Of a DNA stretch of 64,000 nucleotides, positions 52,219 to 61,900 are shown in pieces (position 1 is the stretch's first letter; each line of letters starts with the position of its first letter). A program made the position numbers and the translations under genes. The stretch is taken from positions 1 through 64,000 of the forward strand of contig NZ_JAKRGB010000013.1 of assembly GCF_022347725.1 (NCBI RefSeq), in the 5' to 3' direction. The notes under the pieces are model-generated. The model worked only from the letters and a program-made list of their open reading frames with translations. It was not told the DNA's origin and did not search any database. This DNA is from Ruegeria sp. Ofav3-42 (GTDB lineage Bacteria > Pseudomonadota > Alphaproteobacteria > Rhodobacterales > Rhodobacteraceae).

Positions 52219-53523
52219 TCAGCTTGTTGTGGGCACCTGAGCGGTATTTGGATCTTCGGTGGGTGCGACCTGCCCGATCTGTGATTTTGCAAGAAGGACA
52301 AGGGCAATGGCCCCTGTGACGATTGACAACGCGCAAGCCAGCCAGAAGACAAAGGCATATCCCAGTGCTTGAGCTGCAATACCGGTCACCAATGATCCGA
52401 CCATGTAGACCAGCAGATTGGCGCTTGAGAGAATTGTAAAATCGGTCCCCGCCTGCGACAGCGACGAAACGCGCATGAAGGCGGTGAACAGGCCCACAAT
52501 CTCAATGTACCGACTAAAGGTGTTCAGCATGGACAGGCTGATCAGAGCTTCGTACGGCATACCGTACAGGGCGGCAGTTCCGTACAGCGCGAAGATCAGT
52601 GTACGCGCGACAATCAAGGCCGTGAAGAATTGGGCCAGCCCAAGGCGTTTGATCACGACCATACCGACATAGGCACCCATGAGACCAACGGCAGCGGCGG
52701 ATCCGCCTGATATTAACCCGATCATGGACAGAGACAGCCCTGCATCAACCAGAAAGGACTGTTCCAATGCCTTGATCAGCCCCTCGGGCAGCCGGAAGAT
52801 CAGAGCGAACGCAAAAATCGCCACGGCGCCGGGACGCGAGAAGAAATTGCGCAACCCGGGCTTCTGCTGTTCCCTTTCGGCCTCTCGTTTTCCCAGTGCC
52901 TCGGGAATGGCCAGAAAAACGGCTACAGCCGCGAACGACAAAACCCCTGCAGTCAGGACGGCGGTTTGCCATCCGACGATGTCATACAGAAACAAGGTGC
53001 CCGATCCGCCGATCAAAACGCCGGCGGCAACCGCGCCGCTTTGAATGGCGTTGCCGCCTGACTGGTATTGCGGTGGCAGATGCTCGACCGCATACCCGTC
53101 GGTTGCAATATCCTGCGTCGCGGAAGCAAACGCAGTGATCAGCAAAAGCGGAAAAAACAGACCTATGTCCGCGACCGGGTCAAGCTGCGACAGGGCGATG
53201 ATCGTCAACAGAACAATTGACTGCGTTCCCAGGATAACACCCTTGCGGCCGACCCCGCGATGACACGACAGCCGATCAATCAGAGACGCTCAGAGCGGCT
53301 TGATGACCCAGGGGAGCATCAGGACCCCCAACCCTCCGATCAACGACAGATCCGCGCCGCGTGCCCTCAGAATAGGCGGCAGGGCGGCAGCAACCAGATA
53401 GATTGGAATGGCCTGCGCAACATAGAGGCCCACAAGCGCCATCCAAATCTGCTTATCCAACGGATACGACGCCCTTGGCGTGACCGCGCCGTTCGCTGAG
53501 GAGGCTGTATTGAACCTGGACAT
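52219..53523 (-). pseudogene. RhtX/FptX-type MFS siderophore transporter with in-frame TGA
   Basis: The first 77 codons (DKQIWMALVGLYVAQAIPIY LVAAALPPILRARGADLSLI GGLGVLMLPWVIKPL) end at TGA 53290-53292. The same frame then continues as ASLIDRLSCHRGVGRKGVIL GTQSIVLLTIIALSQ and through the rest of a 12-helix MFS protein (ATQDIATDGYAVEHLPPQYQ, RLPEGLIKALEQSFLVDAGL) to 52219. In relatives the position is Trp (KPLWAPLIDR), so TGG to TGA explains the break. The intact protein would have 434 residues and carry the ferric siderophore over the inner membrane. It sits 30 bp upstream of the receptor gene in the same operon. Confidence 0.85.
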
Positions 53524-53597
53524 TTCTGACCGAACGCCTTGTTTGAACGTTAAAAACGCGGCGAAACTAGACAGAATTACTCAGGTTTACAAGAAAA

Positions 53598-53636
53598 ATG
53601 AGCTTTGGCTCATATTATTGATTTAACCAATTGGTT
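53598..53636. promoter_or_regulatory. Palindromic operator candidates ahead of the transporter operon
   Basis: Two inverted repeats lie in the gap between the TetR gene and the transporter: ATGAGC TTTG GCTCAT (53598-53613) and AACCAATTGGTT (53625-53636). Either is a fair TetR-type site; the TetR gene ends 20 bp away and points toward the operon on the same strand. Confidence 0.5.
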
Positions 53637-53655
53637 TTACACCAATATTATACAC

Positions 53656-54300
53656 TCACTTCCTGTCAAGCTCGGGAAAATCAAAGGCCAGCAATAACAT
53701 TTTTTTGCACCAACCCAGAATTCGCGCTCGGTTTGCCGATTCATCAGTCATGGCCAGAACCTGCAAACACGCGATGGTTACCTGGTTTTGCAGTAATGCC
53801 AGTTCCTGTCCGAGCTCAGCAGGTGGCTGACTGCTGATTTTTGCATGCAGCCCAATTATGCGTTGCAGGATCTGCTGCAGGTGTTGCGCCTCAAGTTCGG
53901 CCAATTCACGAGAGCTGCCCATGGCACGACGCAACTGCCAATGTCCACGCGAATTGATTTCGGGATGACCAGCCAAAGCTTCAAGAATTGCGTCGATACA
54001 CTCTTCCTTGGACAGCCCATCCTCAAGCGCTTGTCCTGCTTCATCCAGCGCGTTCAACGTCTGAAACAACCAGCGTTTGAACAGTTCGTAAAAGATAGCC
54101 TCTTTGTTGGGAAAGAACTGATAGAGGCTGCCGATACTGATTTTGGCACGGGCGGCTATTGCATTTGTTGTTATCTGGTCAGCAGGACCCTCTGTTAGCA
54201 TTGTCAGGGTCGTATCCAGAATGGTCTGAACCTTTTTCTGGGATCGCAATTGCTGTGCCGCCTTGCGCGGGGTCACGGAGGGAACTGGGGTGTCTGGCAT
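53656..54300 (-). CDS. TetR-family regulator
   Basis: 214 residues with an N-terminal TetR HTH (RKAAQQLRSQKKVQTILDTT LTMLTEGPADQITTNAIAAR AKISIGSLYQFFPNKEAIFY ELFKRW) and a helical ligand domain (TetR_C-like). ATG 54300 is chosen because the MPDTPVPSVTPRK lead is typical; the longer frame adds unrelated residues. It lies just upstream of the RhtX/receptor operon on the same strand, so iron-siderophore control is a fair guess. Confidence 0.85.
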   Translation of the reverse strand: MPDTPVPSVTPRKAAQQLRSQKKVQTILDTTLTMLTEGPADQITTNAIAARAKISIGSLYQFFPNKEAIFYELFKRWLFQTLNALDEAGQALEDGLSKEECIDAILEALAGHPEINSRGHWQLRRAMGSSRELAELEAQHLQQILQRIIGLHAKISSQPPAELGQELALLQNQVTIACLQVLAMTDESANRARILGWCKKMLLLAFDFPELDRK

Positions 54301-54474
54301 GGTCTCAGCTAAAAAACGCTTATTGCTCAACTTTTTGTAACAGAGCGCTCCTGTTTCGGCCATCGCGAAGCAGCATTGTCGCGATGGTTATTTGCCCAAA
54401 CTTGGTATGCTCTGCAATGCGCCTGGGCAATCTCCGCTAAACCATCTCTGTTGCGACAAACCCCCAATAGCTCC

Positions 54475-55560
54475 CTATTTCTTGACGAGATACGTCCAGG
54501 TCGGCCCGGCAGTTTCACCAGACCCGTCTGGCAAAGGAATGCGCATCAGTTTCTGCGCCAGAAATTTGATGTTGTACATGTTCGGGACCAAAGCCCGCAG
54601 GGCAGATTTGTCCTTGTTGAAGGCAATATGCAAACCGTCCAACAGACCGGTCCAGGCTTCGTTGAACTCAGCAGACAATGCGGCAAGTTCGGGTGCTTTC
54701 TCGTAGTTGCTTTCGCACGGATCGTCTTGCATCGGAGAGACCGCGCTCCAATCAACGATCAGGTCACCTCCGGTTGGCGGCTCATTCACACTGTCGTCGG
54801 GGTGATAGTAGCGGCTGTGCAGGATTTCGTTGAATTTGAAGTAATGCGCGACATCCTCGCGACCTTCGGGGCCGGGAATGATGTCTTTGTCCCCTGCCCT
54901 GTCTCCCATGTCGGCACCTTCGCCTTCCTCCATGATTTTTCTTATCGCTGCCATTGCCGCATCACGACGTTGCGTTGATGTCCCAATTACCTCGATCACC
55001 TCACCCCCGGCACCAAAATAATCATCGTTCGAGATTTGGCGCTTCGCGTCACCTGTGAATATCTTGTCGTCCCCGAATACATCGCAGGCTTCTTCCAGTT
55101 TGAGCATGATGAACGTGTAAAACCCACCGATCGTGCGATAATCTCCTTTCTTCGCAGGGCCTGTGTCCTTCGGCGCCGTTTCTATCAGACGAAAGCTTTT
55201 GATCTGTTCAGGGCAAAACCGGCGCAGATGCACGGTTGGTCCACGTCCTTTCAGCAGTGTTCCGGGGTAAGTGGGCAGCAGATCGGGGTTGTTCAGCTCG
55301 GGCTTGCCTCCGATTGCGTTCAGGACATTTGCCACCAATACCATGTGCAGCATTTCCTCGACCATGACCTGACGGATCACTTCGATCGGCTCGGCATTCA
55401 CAATTGTCGGCTCGGACCGGTCGTATTGCCCCTGCTCCAGAATGGAATAGCAGGCCGTTGCATAGGGCGGGATGGTCGTCAGCTCCAGCATCAAGGCGTC
55501 CTGCAGCAATTCACACAGCTTCTTGCGTGTTTTGCGCAACTTTTCTTCTTTCGAAGTCAT
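54475..55560 (-). CDS. Ferritin-like protein (VioB/iminophenyl-pyruvate dimer synthase type)
   Basis: 361 residues with the PF12902-type ferritin-like fold: LQDALMLELTTIPPYATACY SILEQ, then EPIEVIRQVMVEEMLHMVLV ANVLNAIGGKP with the Glu/His di-iron ligands of E-x-x-H, IGGFYTFIMLKLEEACD, and EDVAHYFKFNEILHSRYY as the second E-x-x-H-like helix. VioB-like domains are oxidative enzymes of tryptophan-derived pigments, but many stand-alone members have no known role. The start overlaps the GMC stop (ATGA). Last gene of the four-gene operon. Confidence 0.75.
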   Translation of the reverse strand: MTSKEEKLRKTRKKLCELLQDALMLELTTIPPYATACYSILEQGQYDRSEPTIVNAEPIEVIRQVMVEEMLHMVLVANVLNAIGGKPELNNPDLLPTYPGTLLKGRGPTVHLRRFCPEQIKSFRLIETAPKDTGPAKKGDYRTIGGFYTFIMLKLEEACDVFGDDKIFTGDAKRQISNDDYFGAGGEVIEVIGTSTQRRDAAMAAIRKIMEEGEGADMGDRAGDKDIIPGPEGREDVAHYFKFNEILHSRYYHPDDSVNEPPTGGDLIVDWSAVSPMQDDPCESNYEKAPELAALSAEFNEAWTGLLDGLHIAFNKDKSALRALVPNMYNIKFLAQKLMRIPLPDGSGETAGPTWTYLVKK

Positions 55561-57461
55561 GCCGCACCTCCTTTCCGAACGGCCGTTTTGATGGCTCTTG
55601 CGGCTCGGTAGGCCATAGCTGACAATGTGAGCGTCGGGTTCGACGTGGCAATCGTTGGCATCGAGCCCGCGCCAACCAGCCACAGGTTTTCATGATCCCA
55701 GGCCCGCATCTTGTCGTTGGTTACCGAGTTATGCTTGTCCGTCCCGATCCGATGTGTGCCAACCAGATGGCCTGCGCCAAAGAACGTGTAGCCCCGGCCT
55801 TCGTAGGTGAAGTACCCCGCATCCGAGGGGTTGTAGGCCGTGTGGTTCCTGATACCCAATCGCTGGAATATTTGCGCGCATGTGTCATAAGATGCGGCCA
55901 GTCCGGCGCGCGAATAATCGTCGAGATCGTAGCTGATCACCGGACGAAACTCGCCCATCGGTGTGCGATAGGCAGGGTCGATGGTGACACGGTTCGTGGC
56001 ACGCGGCAGCTGTTCAACCAGGGTGCCAATCCGGACCTGCCGTTGGACGTCATGGTAGAGCTTGTCTCGCAGGGCCTTGCCATAAAGGTTTTCCTGCTCA
56101 ACCAGACGCTCAACATCCGAGTTCGGCGCACCCGCAGCGAACTTCCAGCCCCAATTGCCGATTTCCAGCCGGAACGCCGCCGTCTTGTCGCGAAAGGTTC
56201 CATCCCTGAAATTCGCATAACTGGATGTCGATCCCGGGCCACGGAACGGCCCCACAGGTTCAGGCGCCGAGCCCCAGGTCATCATGTAGGGATGATCCAT
56301 CAGGTTGCGCCCCAACTCTCCACTGCTTCGGCAGATGTCAGACGCCAGCGCCAGCGTGACATTTTCAACAGCGCCACCGGCCAATACATATTGTTTACCT
56401 CTGGCACGGCGCAATTCGTACTGTGGAACTCCGGGAAAGGGGTACTTTTTGTAGACAATGCCAGAAACACGCCCATTGGCACCAAGCTCGACTTTCGACG
56501 CCACGGCCTGCGTGATTGTCTTCATTCGATGCTTGCCGGTGTACTTGGCATCTTCCAGCGTCTTCATTGCGTTGTATTTGGCCTGAATCGGGCAGATGGG
56601 GATGCAGCTTGAATTGCCTTCACAACGCTGACCCATAAAGGCAAACGGCCCGGTGGAACCGCGCGGGCGAAACTGCTCCTGCGGCTCACCGCCGACAAGG
56701 ATTTTTCTGGCAGCTTTGGGCCTGCGCGGCGTTGAATTGCGGCCCTGCGGCGTGTGCGAGACTTTCAGATGCACGGTGTCGCCTGCATCCTCGCCAATTT
56801 CGATCGGCATCCCATCCGCGCGAGCAAAGAAATTGTCCACATAAGACGAAGGGATCGAGTGCATCGGGTAATCGTAATCCCTTGCAAAGTACCCTCTGTT
56901 GTCATTTGGGCCAGACGTCTTGATCCCCAACGCTTTGGGGGTTTGCTCTTCGGCATCCGCGGAAACTCCGATCTCCCACTCGGCACGCTCGTAATCGGAT
57001 TTCAGGTCCTCATATTTAAAGGGCCAGTCGACCCCAAGGCCAAACCGGCTTTGCATCTCGAAATCCGCAGGCAACATCCGAAGACTGGTGCCCAGCCAAT
57101 GCAGGGACGTTCCACCGTAAGCCATAAGGTAGTTGCTGCCGAACGGCAGCGGGCCACGTTGGACGAAATAGCCGTTCGTGTCAGGTTCGGTCCCATGAAC
57201 AGCCGTGATGTCCAAAACCGAAGGCGATGGCAGAGTCGGAAGATTGGGATAAGGAGAATTCGGCGTCTTGGTCAGAGACAGGTAATACTGATCCAGATAG
57301 GACCGGTAGGTTTCCCATGTCTTGCCGTGATCTTCGCCCGCTTCGAGGATCAGAACGGAATGGCCGTCTGACACAAGCTCTTTCGCCAGAATCCCGCCGG
57401 CAAACCCGGCACCTACGATCACGACATCATAGGTTCTGTCGTCGTCGGTAACCGCGATCAT
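55557..57461 (-). CDS. GMC-family FAD oxidoreductase
   Basis: 634 residues: FAD-binding VVIVGAGFAGGILAKELVSD GHSVLILEAG, a long substrate domain (LMAYGGTSLHWLGTSLRMLP, SSCIPICPIQAKYNAMKTLE with Cys that may bind metal or a cluster as in FAD-dependent sugar dehydrogenases) and the C-terminal NHTAYNPSDAGYF ... HLVGTHRIGTDKHNSVTNDK MRAWDHENLWLVGAGSMPT with the catalytic His/Asn pair. No signal peptide. It overlaps both neighbours by ATGA. It probably oxidises an alcohol or sugar with the small subunit encoded upstream. Confidence 0.85.
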   Translation of the reverse strand: MIAVTDDDRTYDVVIVGAGFAGGILAKELVSDGHSVLILEAGEDHGKTWETYRSYLDQYYLSLTKTPNSPYPNLPTLPSPSVLDITAVHGTEPDTNGYFVQRGPLPFGSNYLMAYGGTSLHWLGTSLRMLPADFEMQSRFGLGVDWPFKYEDLKSDYERAEWEIGVSADAEEQTPKALGIKTSGPNDNRGYFARDYDYPMHSIPSSYVDNFFARADGMPIEIGEDAGDTVHLKVSHTPQGRNSTPRRPKAARKILVGGEPQEQFRPRGSTGPFAFMGQRCEGNSSCIPICPIQAKYNAMKTLEDAKYTGKHRMKTITQAVASKVELGANGRVSGIVYKKYPFPGVPQYELRRARGKQYVLAGGAVENVTLALASDICRSSGELGRNLMDHPYMMTWGSAPEPVGPFRGPGSTSSYANFRDGTFRDKTAAFRLEIGNWGWKFAAGAPNSDVERLVEQENLYGKALRDKLYHDVQRQVRIGTLVEQLPRATNRVTIDPAYRTPMGEFRPVISYDLDDYSRAGLAASYDTCAQIFQRLGIRNHTAYNPSDAGYFTYEGRGYTFFGAGHLVGTHRIGTDKHNSVTNDKMRAWDHENLWLVGAGSMPTIATSNPTLTLSAMAYRAARAIKTAVRKGGAA

Positions 57462-57934
57462 TCACCTGCCCCCCGTTGTTTGGGAGGCTCCAAACTCCAG
57501 GCGCCGAAACCCTGTTGTTTGGCCCCTTGCGGATGGGCGCCGATGGCGTCCCAAACCAACCCTTCTTTATACGCGCGGGTCGATATGATCTTGACCACAT
57601 CGAACCGTGAGGCCCCGTAATTTTCGCGCCATTCCTGCGGAAACGGCACCCACTGACCTGTGTACCAAAGCTGAATCAGCGAACGGGAAACCGGGCCCAG
57701 GCATCTGTCCGACAGATAGGACTGTCGAATGATCTTATCCTCGTGCTTCTTACCCAGCGCTGGCGCGAAGGACAGGAACTCTGTCAGAATTTCTTTGGGC
57801 AGGACCTGTCGGAACTGATGCCAGTATTCTTTTGCACAACCGGTCCCTTGAAGCTCGGCACTGTCGTAACCGGTCAGAGCAGCGCTTACGATCAAAAATC
57901 CCTGAAAATCGTGGGTTTCATCATGTATTGTCAT
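57458..57934 (-). CDS. Small dehydrogenase subunit (FAD-SLDH / gluconate-2-dehydrogenase subunit 3-like)
   Basis: About 158 residues: FQGFLIVSAALTGYDSAELQ GTGCAKEYWHQFRQVLPKEI, then RSLIQLWYTGQWVPF. The YTG and the later W-A/G tail resemble small subunits that accompany GMC-type membrane or periplasmic dehydrogenases, but no Tat signal is present. I take ATG 57934; three in-frame ATGs upstream overlap the preceding gene. Coupled to the GMC gene by ATGA, which supports a two-subunit enzyme. Confidence 0.55.
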   Translation of the reverse strand: MTIHDETHDFQGFLIVSAALTGYDSAELQGTGCAKEYWHQFRQVLPKEILTEFLSFAPALGKKHEDKIIRQSYLSDRCLGPVSRSLIQLWYTGQWVPFPQEWRENYGASRFDVVKIISTRAYKEGLVWDAIGAHPQGAKQQGFGAWSLEPPKQRGAGE

Positions 57935-58862
57935 GACGGTCCCCATCAATGGCGTCCACATAGAACCCACGAGGTTCGAAACAGGCTGGCGGGCTTTCGA
58001 AGACCTGCACGGCGACGGGCGTCATATCCGTGAACAACTTGCGCATGTCGCGAGTCATCGGAAAGTCGTTCTCGCCTAGCTTCAGCTCAAAGGTTTTGGC
58101 AACACGTTTACCCTCCTTGGTCGTCAGCATCGCCGTTTCGAAAAGACCCGAGATGGTCCACCTGGTCCAGACGGTCCGGCCCAGCCCGGTTGCAAATTCA
58201 GGGATCGGCGTACAATTCGTCTGGGTCCAATGATCGCCTTTCAATTTTCCAAGATCAGACTTCAGATCGTAGACGATCGTCTGCGGATCATCGGGATTAA
58301 CCAGTTGAATCCACCACTTTTTGGGCGAAATCGGCGGGTCGCCCTTCATCTTGGCGTTCAAAGATGGGACCTTGTAGTTGAAATGACCCAAAAACTTGGG
58401 CTCACCAAAGGCCTGCCGTCCGGCTTTGACCGCAACCGCGTTGTCAGCAGCAACATGAACTCGCAAGTGGCCAATCGTCTTTGTCTGATCCCGCCCATAC
58501 AGAAACTCGGCCAAGGGCATTTTCGGCACACCCGGCACCCGGTTCGAGGGGTAGGCCAGCAGATTGAACTCCACCTCGTTCACAAATCCCAACGAATTGT
58601 CGTAATGCGCCGTGTAGCGCTGAAAATTCAGCAGAATGACGGCTTTGCTCTTGCCTTTTTCATCGGGAAATTCGGCCACGCACAGACCGGTTCCTTTGAC
58701 AAACGGTCTGGCCGCTTCGACGGACGTGTACCAGTACATCCATTGGCATTGCAGTGAGGCATAGTAGAAAGGGAAGGTATCAAATTGCTTTGGCAGTTTG
58801 GGCATCACACCGGTGACATCCGTTTGATGGCACCGATCAGTGTTGGCTGTTTCCTTTGTCAT
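57921..58862 (-). CDS. Acetoacetate-decarboxylase-superfamily protein
   Basis: 313 residues with an ADC-like fold: FYYASLQCQWMYWYTSVEAA, FVNEVEFNLLAYPSN, IGHLRVHVAADNAVAVKAGR QAFGEPKFLGHF, where G-R-x-x-x-G-x-P-K is the family core. The Schiff-base lysine of true acetoacetate decarboxylase cannot be placed with certainty, so another activity is possible. It is first gene of the four-gene operon, 42 bp after the cyclase/AAA gene on the same strand. Confidence 0.65.
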   Translation of the reverse strand: MTKETANTDRCHQTDVTGVMPKLPKQFDTFPFYYASLQCQWMYWYTSVEAARPFVKGTGLCVAEFPDEKGKSKAVILLNFQRYTAHYDNSLGFVNEVEFNLLAYPSNRVPGVPKMPLAEFLYGRDQTKTIGHLRVHVAADNAVAVKAGRQAFGEPKFLGHFNYKVPSLNAKMKGDPPISPKKWWIQLVNPDDPQTIVYDLKSDLGKLKGDHWTQTNCTPIPEFATGLGRTVWTRWTISGLFETAMLTTKEGKRVAKTFELKLGENDFPMTRDMRKLFTDMTPVAVQVFESPPACFEPRGFYVDAIDGDRHDNT

Positions 58863-58904
58863 AATGGCTGTGTCCTCCCCACTGGCTTTGACAATGTTCA
58901 GATC

Positions 58905-61900
58905 TCAAATTTCGTCAGATGAAGTCTCCGTTTTTGCAGTCATAAATTTCTTCAAAATAGCGTCCGCCTGGACCAGAGCGGGAACGTCTTCTCTGGCTGC
59001 CCCGGATGCGGTTTTTACGGCCTTAGCCACCTCGAAAAGACAATCCGATGATGAATTGGCTTCGGCCAGTTCTCTGATGGCGTGCAGCAACGGCCCATAG
59101 TGCCCAAGATCCAGCGCCAACATGACGGCCTTATGGAAATGCCCGACAGCGACATCTTCTTCGCCATGAGCAAGCGCCAGCCTGCCCCGCAGGCACGTCA
59201 GCCCGACGATCCAGAAGCTTTCCCCACTATCAGCGGCGAACTGGTCAGCCTCGCCCAGAACTTCTTCGGCCAACTCGAGACGGCTATGCAGGATCGCGGC
59301 ATCTGCATAAAGGCACAGGAAGTAACTCAGACCCAGCCGACACCCCGTCCCCCGCCATTCGCGCAGGCCCAAGTCGATATCCTCCAGAGACTTTTCGCCA
59401 TCCGTGTTCCGGCGCGCCCATCCGTTCATGATCTGCGCCCATCCGCGCCAGAATTGAAACGAGTATTCCTCGGACAACGCAATCAAAGTGGCCGAACTGT
59501 CCTGTACCGACGCCTCGTCGCCGCGGAACTGGGAAATCCATCCCAAAAATGCATTGGCGAAGGATTGGCTGAAAGGATGCGCTGTCTCTTCGGCGTGGAT
59601 GAGCGCGGTTTTGATCGCTTCCATCGCGCTGGCTTCGTCTCCTGACAGCCAGCTCGACAAAGCCCGATAGCCCTGAAGCGCGACGGACAGGTCAACGACA
59701 TCGTAATCCAGCCCCATGAACCGGTGTTCAATCGACAGGTTGGCCTTTATGCCCTCATCCAGATGTTTCAACGCGTCCACAGGATGGCCCAAATAGGTAT
59801 GAAGTGCCCCAAGCGACCGTTCTGCTGATACCAGGGCCAACGGGCTGGCCAGGTCCTGACGCAGTGTAACCAGCCTGTCCGCATTCTGTTTGGAAATGGT
59901 ATATTTGCCACCCAGCATCGTTGACCGGAATTGGCCGTACACGACCTTGAACAGGCGTTCCGTTTCACCATACTCACGGCACAAAGCCTGCGCTCGGGAA
60001 TAAGCCGACAGAACCGATTTGTGCGCATAGCCCCGCACAAAGGCCAGCGGCACGGCTATCATGATTTGCAAATCGATCTCACGCCGATCCCTTTCTTGCG
60101 AGGGCGGTAACTCGTGCAGGCATTCCAGCGCATGTTTCAAATGAGTGATCGCTTCGACATTGGCTGAATGGTCCAGTGCCTGACGTGCAGCGTTCATCAG
60201 CTTTTGCTCAGCAGCCGAAAAGTTGCCGGCGCGCCAATAGTGGTGGCCAAGAATTTCCGGTTCACGTTCAACCGTTTCCTTGTAGTTCCTTTCAAGAACG
60301 TCCGCGATCTGGCCATGCCATCTGGACGCCGTGGACCGCAACATGGACTGATAGGCCGCGTCCTGCACCAGTGCGTGGCGGAACCTGTACGCGTCTTCGA
60401 CACCTCGCTGCCCAGCCGGAACAATCAGCTCGGTCTCCAGCAACTGCTCCAGCGCGTTGGTTATGTCCTTTTCGCTCCAGTTCAGAACCTGTGACAGTAA
60501 CTCCCGTTCAAAATTCCGTCCGATTGCGGCAGCGACCTGCACGATCTCACGGCTGGCGGACAACCGATCCAGCCGGGCCATCAGCGAATCCTGCAGGGAT
60601 TCAGGGATCGCCATGGACAATTCGGCCTCACTTTGATCCCGGCTGGCCAGCAAACCGGACTCCATAGCCATCTTGGTCAGTTCTTCGACAAATAGCGGTA
60701 CGCCATCGGTGCGTTCGGCAAGCTGGTTCAGGACTTCCTCGGAGGGCCGGACGCCCGAAATGCTTTCAACCAACTTAAAGATGTCGCGGCGCACCAGGCG
60801 GTTCAATTCCAGGCTGGTGACATGCGACTGGCTCCGCCAGGGCGACTGGAACTCACTGCGCGCCGTCATCAGGATCAAGCATCGCCGGTTCGACAACTGC
60901 TCAACCCATGTGTTGACAAACTCCAGCGTCGAAGCATCGAACCAATGCACATCGTCAAGCAACAAAAGCAGAGGCCGCCTTTGTTCCAATCCGGCGCATA
61001 GCTTCAGCAACGCCTCGATCAAGGCACCCTTTTCACGTTCGGGGGCCATCGGCTCGACCAGAGACGTACCGTCCTCAAAGCCCATCAAACGCAAAATTGG
61101 CGCGACGCAATGCGCGACGTCCAAACCCAGATCCGTCAAAAAACCGGTGACCTTCGCCCTGTTGGCCTCGGGCGTCGCGTTTGGTGACAAACCAGTCAGC
61201 GTAGCCAGTGCGTTTTTGACCGGGAAAAAGACGCTGCTTTGATGCAACGGCGACCCGAACATAATGACCTGAGTGGAATCTTCGTCGGTTAGCTCGTCCC
61301 TGAGACCGAAGGCGATCTTCGACTTTCCGACACCTGCGTCGCCGGTCAGAAGCAGAACCTGCCCTTCCCCTTCCTGCGCGCCTTCCCATCGTGACCGGAC
61401 CAGTGCGATTTCGGCAGCGCGCCCAATCGTTGGCGTCAAATCATGCGAAAAGTCTTTGCGGGCGGGTTCGAACCCCGAAACTCTGCGCCGAACCCGGTAG
61501 AGTTGCATCGGCGTGCTGACTCCGGCCAGTGGCGGACTACCGATCGAGGCAAATTCCAGTCGCTCTCCAATCAACCGGCGCGTCACTTCGGACACAACCA
61601 CCGCGCCCACATCCGCGACGGACTGAATGCGCGCAGCCACGTTCGGCGTATCCCCGAACAACCATACTTTTTCGTCCATCGACGCACTCGTGGCGGTGCC
61701 AACAACAACCGGCCCCGTGTGGAGCCCGATACGGACGTTTGTTGAAACCGTTTGGCTCGAAAATCCGACCTCAATGTCTCGCGCTGTGTCGGCTATTTCT
61801 AGCGCGCTCAGCGCCGCAGAGTAGTGGCTCCCCTCTTGCGCAGTCGGATAGCCAAAGATCGCAACCACCCCGTCACCGGCGTAATTTGCAATCTCGCCAC

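Noticed and set aside
53290..53523. Stand-alone 77-residue membrane protein
   Set aside because: It is the N-terminus of the MFS transporter; the same frame continues past the TGA with the expected family sequence.
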